From Treponema sp. (lineage in GTDB: Bacteria > Spirochaetota > Spirochaetia > Treponematales > Breznakiellaceae): a DNA stretch of 34,670 nucleotides. The position numbers were made by a program, and so were the translations under genes. The notes below the pieces were generated by a model. The model saw only the letters and a list, made by a program, of their open reading frames with translations. It was not told the origin of the DNA and ran no database searches. This document shows positions 31,455-34,670 of the stretch, piece by piece (position 1 is the first letter of the stretch; each line of letters opens with the position of its first letter). The DNA lies in NCBI GenBank assembly GCA_009782955.1, contig WRIB01000030.1:1-34670 (forward strand), given 5' to 3'.

Positions 31455-32810
31455 ATGACCGGAAAAGAACTAATACAAAAACTGGAAGAACCTTCTTCCC
31501 TGTCGATCTTTGAAAAACTCTATGGATCGGAAACAGCAGCAACGGGTAAAAAACGTTATACCGCATTGATTCAAACCTTTCTAAGTGAAAAAGATTTTCA
31601 TTATGGTTCCTTTTCCGAAACAAAGGGAGAACTCCGTCTTTTTACTGCAGCAGGCCGTACAGAATTGGGAGGTAACCACACAGACCATAACCGGGGACGG
31701 GTTCTGGCTGCGGCAATACAGTTGGACCAGGCTGCCGTCGCTGCAAAGCGGACAGACAACCGCGTTTTTTTTCGTTCAACCGGTTACCCTGATGTTATTG
31801 TTGATCTTGCAGATACTAATGGACAGCCTGACCTTGAGCCAAAAGAGAATGAAAAAGGAAAAACCGAAGCCCTTATCAGAGGTATTGCGGCGGAGTTTAC
31901 CAACAGGGGCGCTGCAGTAAAAGGTTTTGCCGTAAATGCCAATTCTACGGTACTGCCCGGTTCGGGACTTTCTTCTTCCGCTGCAGTTGAAGTACTTTTT
32001 GGACGAATCATTAATGATCTATACCACGGAGGCAAATGCAGTTCTCTGGAGATTGCGCAGATAGGACAAAAAGCGGAAAACATCTACTTTGGCAAACCTT
32101 GCGGTTTAATGGATCAAACTGCCTGTTCCTGCGGAGGAGCAGTTGCTATTGATTTTGCAAGTCCTGCCAAACCTCTGGTTAAGCAGATTAATGTAGATCT
32201 AACTGATGCCGGCCTGTCACTCTGCGTAGTAAATACAAAAGGAAGCCATGCAGATCTAACCCCGGATTATGCTGCTATCCCGGCTGAGATGAAGGCAGTA
32301 GCTTCTTGTTTTGGCAAAGAAGTGCTGCGGGAATGTACCAGGGAAATGGTGGAAAAAAACGCCGTGGATATTCGGCAGAAGCTGGGAGATCGGGCATTGT
32401 TGCGAGCGTTCCATTTTTTCGACGAAAACCAGCGGGCTGCAGAGATGCATATTGCACTGGAAAAACTTGCCGATGCTTCTGCAAAACAGAAAGCAATCAC
32501 ACAATACATTAAACTGGTAAACGAATCAGGAGATTCATCGTGGGAATTGCTGCAAAATGTTTATTCAACACAGAATGTTAAAGAACAGGGAATTGCTATA
32601 GCTCTGGCGCTGACAAAAAATTTCCTGCGGTCCAAGACTTTACCCGGCGCTTGCAGGGTTCATGGCGGCGGTTTTGCCGGAACTATTCAGGCCTATATCC
32701 CTGTACATGAATTGAAAAGTTATTGTTCCCTAATGGATGGAGTTTTCGGTGCCGGCTCGGTTACTGTGCTTCGTATCCGGCCTGTGGGCGCTGAAGAACT
32801 GATTTTATAA
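31455..32810 (+). CDS. galK: Galactokinase-like GHMP kinase
   Basis: A 451-residue GHMP kinase (start MTGKELIQ). Motif 1 is GRTELGGNHTDHN (67-79), where classical galactokinases have GR.NLIGEHTDYN. The ATP loop is LPGSGLSSSAA (167-177), the catalytic base Asp220 is in GLMDQTACSCGG, and the C-terminal motif is VHGGGFAGTIQAY. The variant motif 1 defines a divergent galactokinase branch that I recall from gut bacteria. The reaction would be phosphorylation of galactose at C1 for the Leloir pathway. No galT or galE is adjacent. Convergent with the SPOR-like gene, 13 nt apart. Sugar specificity remains to be confirmed because of the altered motif. Confidence 0.82.
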   Translation: MTGKELIQKLEEPSSLSIFEKLYGSETAATGKKRYTALIQTFLSEKDFHYGSFSETKGELRLFTAAGRTELGGNHTDHNRGRVLAAAIQLDQAAVAAKRTDNRVFFRSTGYPDVIVDLADTNGQPDLEPKENEKGKTEALIRGIAAEFTNRGAAVKGFAVNANSTVLPGSGLSSSAAVEVLFGRIINDLYHGGKCSSLEIAQIGQKAENIYFGKPCGLMDQTACSCGGAVAIDFASPAKPLVKQINVDLTDAGLSLCVVNTKGSHADLTPDYAAIPAEMKAVASCFGKEVLRECTREMVEKNAVDIRQKLGDRALLRAFHFFDENQRAAEMHIALEKLADASAKQKAITQYIKLVNESGDSSWELLQNVYSTQNVKEQGIAIALALTKNFLRSKTLPGACRVHGGGFAGTIQAYIPVHELKSYCSLMDGVFGAGSVTVLRIRPVGAEELIL

Positions 32811-32823
32811 AAACCGGTTGCTT

Positions 32824-33405
32824 TTAGTACAAGTGCATTAGATCATGTTCCGGGTCTTCATAGTCACTAAATGGCATTTCATAAAACTCTTCGAAATCTT
32901 CGGGCTCTTCATATTCTTCGAATTCATTATCTTTAAATTCGATCTCTTCGATCTCTTCGATCTCTTCAATTTCTTCCAACTCTTCGATCTCTTCCAGGAT
33001 TTCTTCTTCTACCAATTCTTTTTCAACAGGAGGAGGAGTATCTTCGCTCTCTTTGGTTTCGACTGATGTTGGCACGCCATATTCCCGAATAACTACTTCC
33101 TTAAAACCTGCTTTACCCAGCCTGTCAACGGCGGAACGTACTTCAGCGGCCTTAACCACAACAAATACCCGGACCAGATCACCCTTCTTTTCACATTGAG
33201 GAACAAAACCGTTTTTTTTCAAAACATCGGAAGCTTTGTTTACATTGGCTGCAAGGCGATAAGCGCCGATTTGCAACTGATACATTTTTCCTGTATCGGC
33301 CTTGGGAATTACCCCGATCACTTTAATACTCTGGGCAAAAGAAATGGTACAAAGCATAAGAAAGATCAGGGCAAAGATAATTTTTTTTAAAAAAGCTCTA
33401 TTCAT
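32824..33405 (-). CDS. Exported SPOR-like protein with acidic repeat tail
   Basis: A 193-residue protein. A signal peptide (KKIIFALIFLMLCTISFAQS) is followed by a SPOR-like domain at ~40-112 (YQLQIGAYRLAANVNKASDVLKKNGF.. VRVFVVVKAAEVRSAVDRLGKAGF), a fold that binds denuded septal peptidoglycan. The C-terminal ~80 residues are extremely acidic, with tandem Glu-Glu-Ile units encoded by a 9-bp repeat, then EEYEEPEDFEEFYE. The start overlaps the 3' end of the upstream peptidoglycan-binding gene by 8 nt, so they are co-translated. The pairing suggests a cell-wall or flagellum-anchoring role (inference). Confidence 0.75.
   Translation of the reverse strand: MNRAFLKKIIFALIFLMLCTISFAQSIKVIGVIPKADTGKMYQLQIGAYRLAANVNKASDVLKKNGFVPQCEKKGDLVRVFVVVKAAEVRSAVDRLGKAGFKEVVIREYGVPTSVETKESEDTPPPVEKELVEEEILEEIEELEEIEEIEEIEEIEFKDNEFEEYEEPEDFEEFYEMPFSDYEDPEHDLMHLY
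32941..33003 (-). repeat. 9-bp tandem repeat inside the SPOR-like gene
   Basis: Plus-strand unit GATCTCTTC occurs three times perfectly (32941-32967), then as AATTTCTTC, CAACTCTTC, GATCTCTTC and a degenerate last unit. It encodes Glu-Glu-Ile. Because the unit is a multiple of three, copy changes would keep the frame. Confidence 0.8.
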
Positions 33406-34180
33406 GCTTTTCCTCTGGTTCAGTATTTACAGCAGACTGCGCCGGGGGAGCGCTTTGATTTGCCGGAGCAGGAGAAACAACAGGGTCAAGCGCCTGAACA
33501 AGCGGCACCAGTTTTAATCCCACAGAGTCGATCCCCTCTTTTGCCCGGGTGAGTATTCCTTCCATGGCAACATCGGCGGGTTGTTGAATACCGTTTTTTA
33601 ATTCAAAAAACCCTTCGGTTGTTTTAAGATACACGTAGGTTTTATGATCTCCGTAGTAAATATTCCGGATCATTAAAATTGCATCTGCCAGATACCAAAT
33701 TTTAAATCTGACCAAAATAAGACCATTGTTGATATGCTGAAAGAGAACGGTTCTGACTTCGTCGTTTTGGGAACTGATCTGAAATTCATCAAAATCGTTA
33801 TTCGGTCCGTTCCGCATAGCGGTAACTACAAAAGAGCCCGGTGCATAACCTGCAATAACACTGATATTTTTTAAAAGGCTGTCTTGTTTTGAATCAAAAA
33901 GCACATCCCAAAAAGTTTTGGTTACCCTGCCATCCTGCGGAAAACCCATATAGTACTGTACCGTTTTTACCGAACCTTCGGTTAATGGACCGTACCAACC
34001 GTCAGCTGCTCCTGTTTTTCTAAACCCCAAAGACAAAAGCCGCCGCTGAACTTTAGTAACATCGGGTCCGTTCATTCTGCTGCGCTGCAACTGAATAACC
34101 CGGGAAAAATTCTGTGCATCCAGATTGCACAACGCGGTAACCAACAAAAGAATAAGAATTGCAATAAAAGATTTTTTCAC
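33398..34180 (-). CDS. Exported peptidoglycan-binding-domain protein
   Basis: A 260-residue protein with a signal peptide (KKSFIAILILLLVTALCNLDAQ). A PG_binding_1 domain at ~33-95 shows the pattern GPDVTKVQRRLLSLGF...DGWYGPLTEGSVKTVQYYMG. An unrecognised domain (~105-225) follows, then a Pro/Ala/Ser-rich tail. GTG start, 15 nt after the fliM stop, with AAGGGG 11 nt upstream, so it is probably read with fliM. Its 3' end overlaps the SPOR-like gene. The position suggests an anchor of the motor or another periplasmic structure to peptidoglycan, which is inference. Confidence 0.78.
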   Translation of the reverse strand: MKKSFIAILILLLVTALCNLDAQNFSRVIQLQRSRMNGPDVTKVQRRLLSLGFRKTGAADGWYGPLTEGSVKTVQYYMGFPQDGRVTKTFWDVLFDSKQDSLLKNISVIAGYAPGSFVVTAMRNGPNNDFDEFQISSQNDEVRTVLFQHINNGLILVRFKIWYLADAILMIRNIYYGDHKTYVYLKTTEGFFELKNGIQQPADVAMEGILTRAKEGIDSVGLKLVPLVQALDPVVSPAPANQSAPPAQSAVNTEPEEKHE

Positions 34181-34195
34181 AATATAATATACCCC

Positions 34196-34670
34196 TTATT
34201 CTGATTCGGAATCCAGTTCTTCAAATTCTTCCTGTTCTACACTTTCCAGTTTCTTGGTAATTTGTACAGCCATTTTTCTCCCGATTACACCAGGCAAACA
34301 GAGAAATTTCTTTTTATTCCCAACATTGAGCGAATAATGATCTCCAACCCGTACATTATATAAACTAATAATATCACCAATCCGGAGTGATACAACATCT
34401 TTTATTGGAAGATGAATTCGTCCTATTTCAGCGGCAACGGGAACGTCTACCGTGGTAAGTTTTTCTTTTAAAACAGCCATGTTCTCAGTGGTTGTGGTAC
34501 GCCGGGCCGATGAATACCAGAACTGTACCGACAGCTTGTTTACTATCGGCTCTATTGTCAAATACGGTATGCAGAAGTTCATCATCCCTTCCACATCCCC
34601 TACCTTCGTTTCCAGTGTTACCAATACCACCATGTCCGTCGGCGGTACTATCTGTGCAAACTGCGGGTTC
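34196..34670 (-). CDS. fliM: Flagellar motor switch protein FliM (5' part outside window)
   Basis: The C-terminal ~157 residues are visible and the frame runs off the right edge. Diagnostic sequence: NPQFAQIVPPTDMVVLV, then VGDVEGMMNFCIPYLTIEPIVNKLS, the FliM middle-domain end, followed by the SpoA/FliN-like C-terminal domain (LTTVDVPVAAEIGRIHLPIKDVVSLRIGDIISLY). The protein forms the C-ring that switches rotation direction on binding CheY-P. The C-terminus has an acidic tail (EQEEFEELDSESE). An internal methionine at 34633 is not the true start. Downstream come two cell-wall-binding exported proteins in place of the fliY expected in treponemal motor operons. Confidence 0.92.
   Translation of the reverse strand, partial: NPQFAQIVPPTDMVVLVTLETKVGDVEGMMNFCIPYLTIEPIVNKLSVQFWYSSARRTTTTENMAVLKEKLTTVDVPVAAEIGRIHLPIKDVVSLRIGDIISLYNVRVGDHYSLNVGNKKKFLCLPGVIGRKMAVQITKKLESVEQEEFEELDSESE

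Overview
The window looks like a chromosome segment of a spirochaete of the genus Treponema, probably a gut or environmental commensal and not T. pallidum. The main evidence is a gene for the treponemal cytoplasmic filament protein CfpA, supported by a flagellar switch gene (fliM), many Sec-exported proteins of unknown function, a large B12-dependent ribonucleotide reductase, and moderate GC content with small accessory genes and dispersed repeats. The genus is an inference from these genes; no rRNA is present.

Layout. 1-1020 is a small accessory island. It holds three solitary toxin/antitoxin-type genes on the minus strand (DUF4258, DUF2281-like, DUF433), each with its own promoter, and two copies of a dispersed repeat. 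874-4745 carries an exported-protein cluster: an unknown exported protein, an outer-membrane barrel, a FecR-domain protein and an unknown exported protein. 4848-10027 carries ftsK, corA and a secernin-like C69 peptidase, followed by a tandem-repeat beta-propeller-like protein (10120-11160). 11236-17014 (minus) carries nrdJ, with two well-phased NrdR boxes, and cfpA, with a near-perfect promoter and a strong terminator. A tRNA-Thr(CGT) lies at 17166-17238.

17316-23266 is a tightly overlapping five-gene operon. It encodes a periplasmic-binding-protein-like sensor, a YesM/LytS-type histidine kinase, an AraC-type response regulator, an SDR oxidoreductase and an ERG4/ERG24-family (sterol-reductase-like) membrane protein. 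23398-26976 is a DUF432-like gene, mscS and ftsH, also overlapping. Then come an XRE regulator flanked by palindromes, glycerate kinase with a glycerophosphodiesterase, murJ, and a divergent-motif galactokinase. On the minus strand at the right edge, fliM (partial) is followed by a peptidoglycan-binding protein and a SPOR-like protein with a 9-bp microsatellite.

Themes. (1) Several genes have a good -35/-10 pair whose -10 ends only 6-9 nt before the ATG, with no Shine-Dalgarno sequence; these look leaderless, whereas the exported and abundant proteins have clear Shine-Dalgarno leaders. (2) The most unusual gene set is the five-gene operon coupling an extracytoplasmic ligand-sensing cassette to a sterol-reductase-like enzyme and a reductase. 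(3) A promoter-plus-repeat block is duplicated in the island and appears to have supplied the 5' end of an exported-protein gene.
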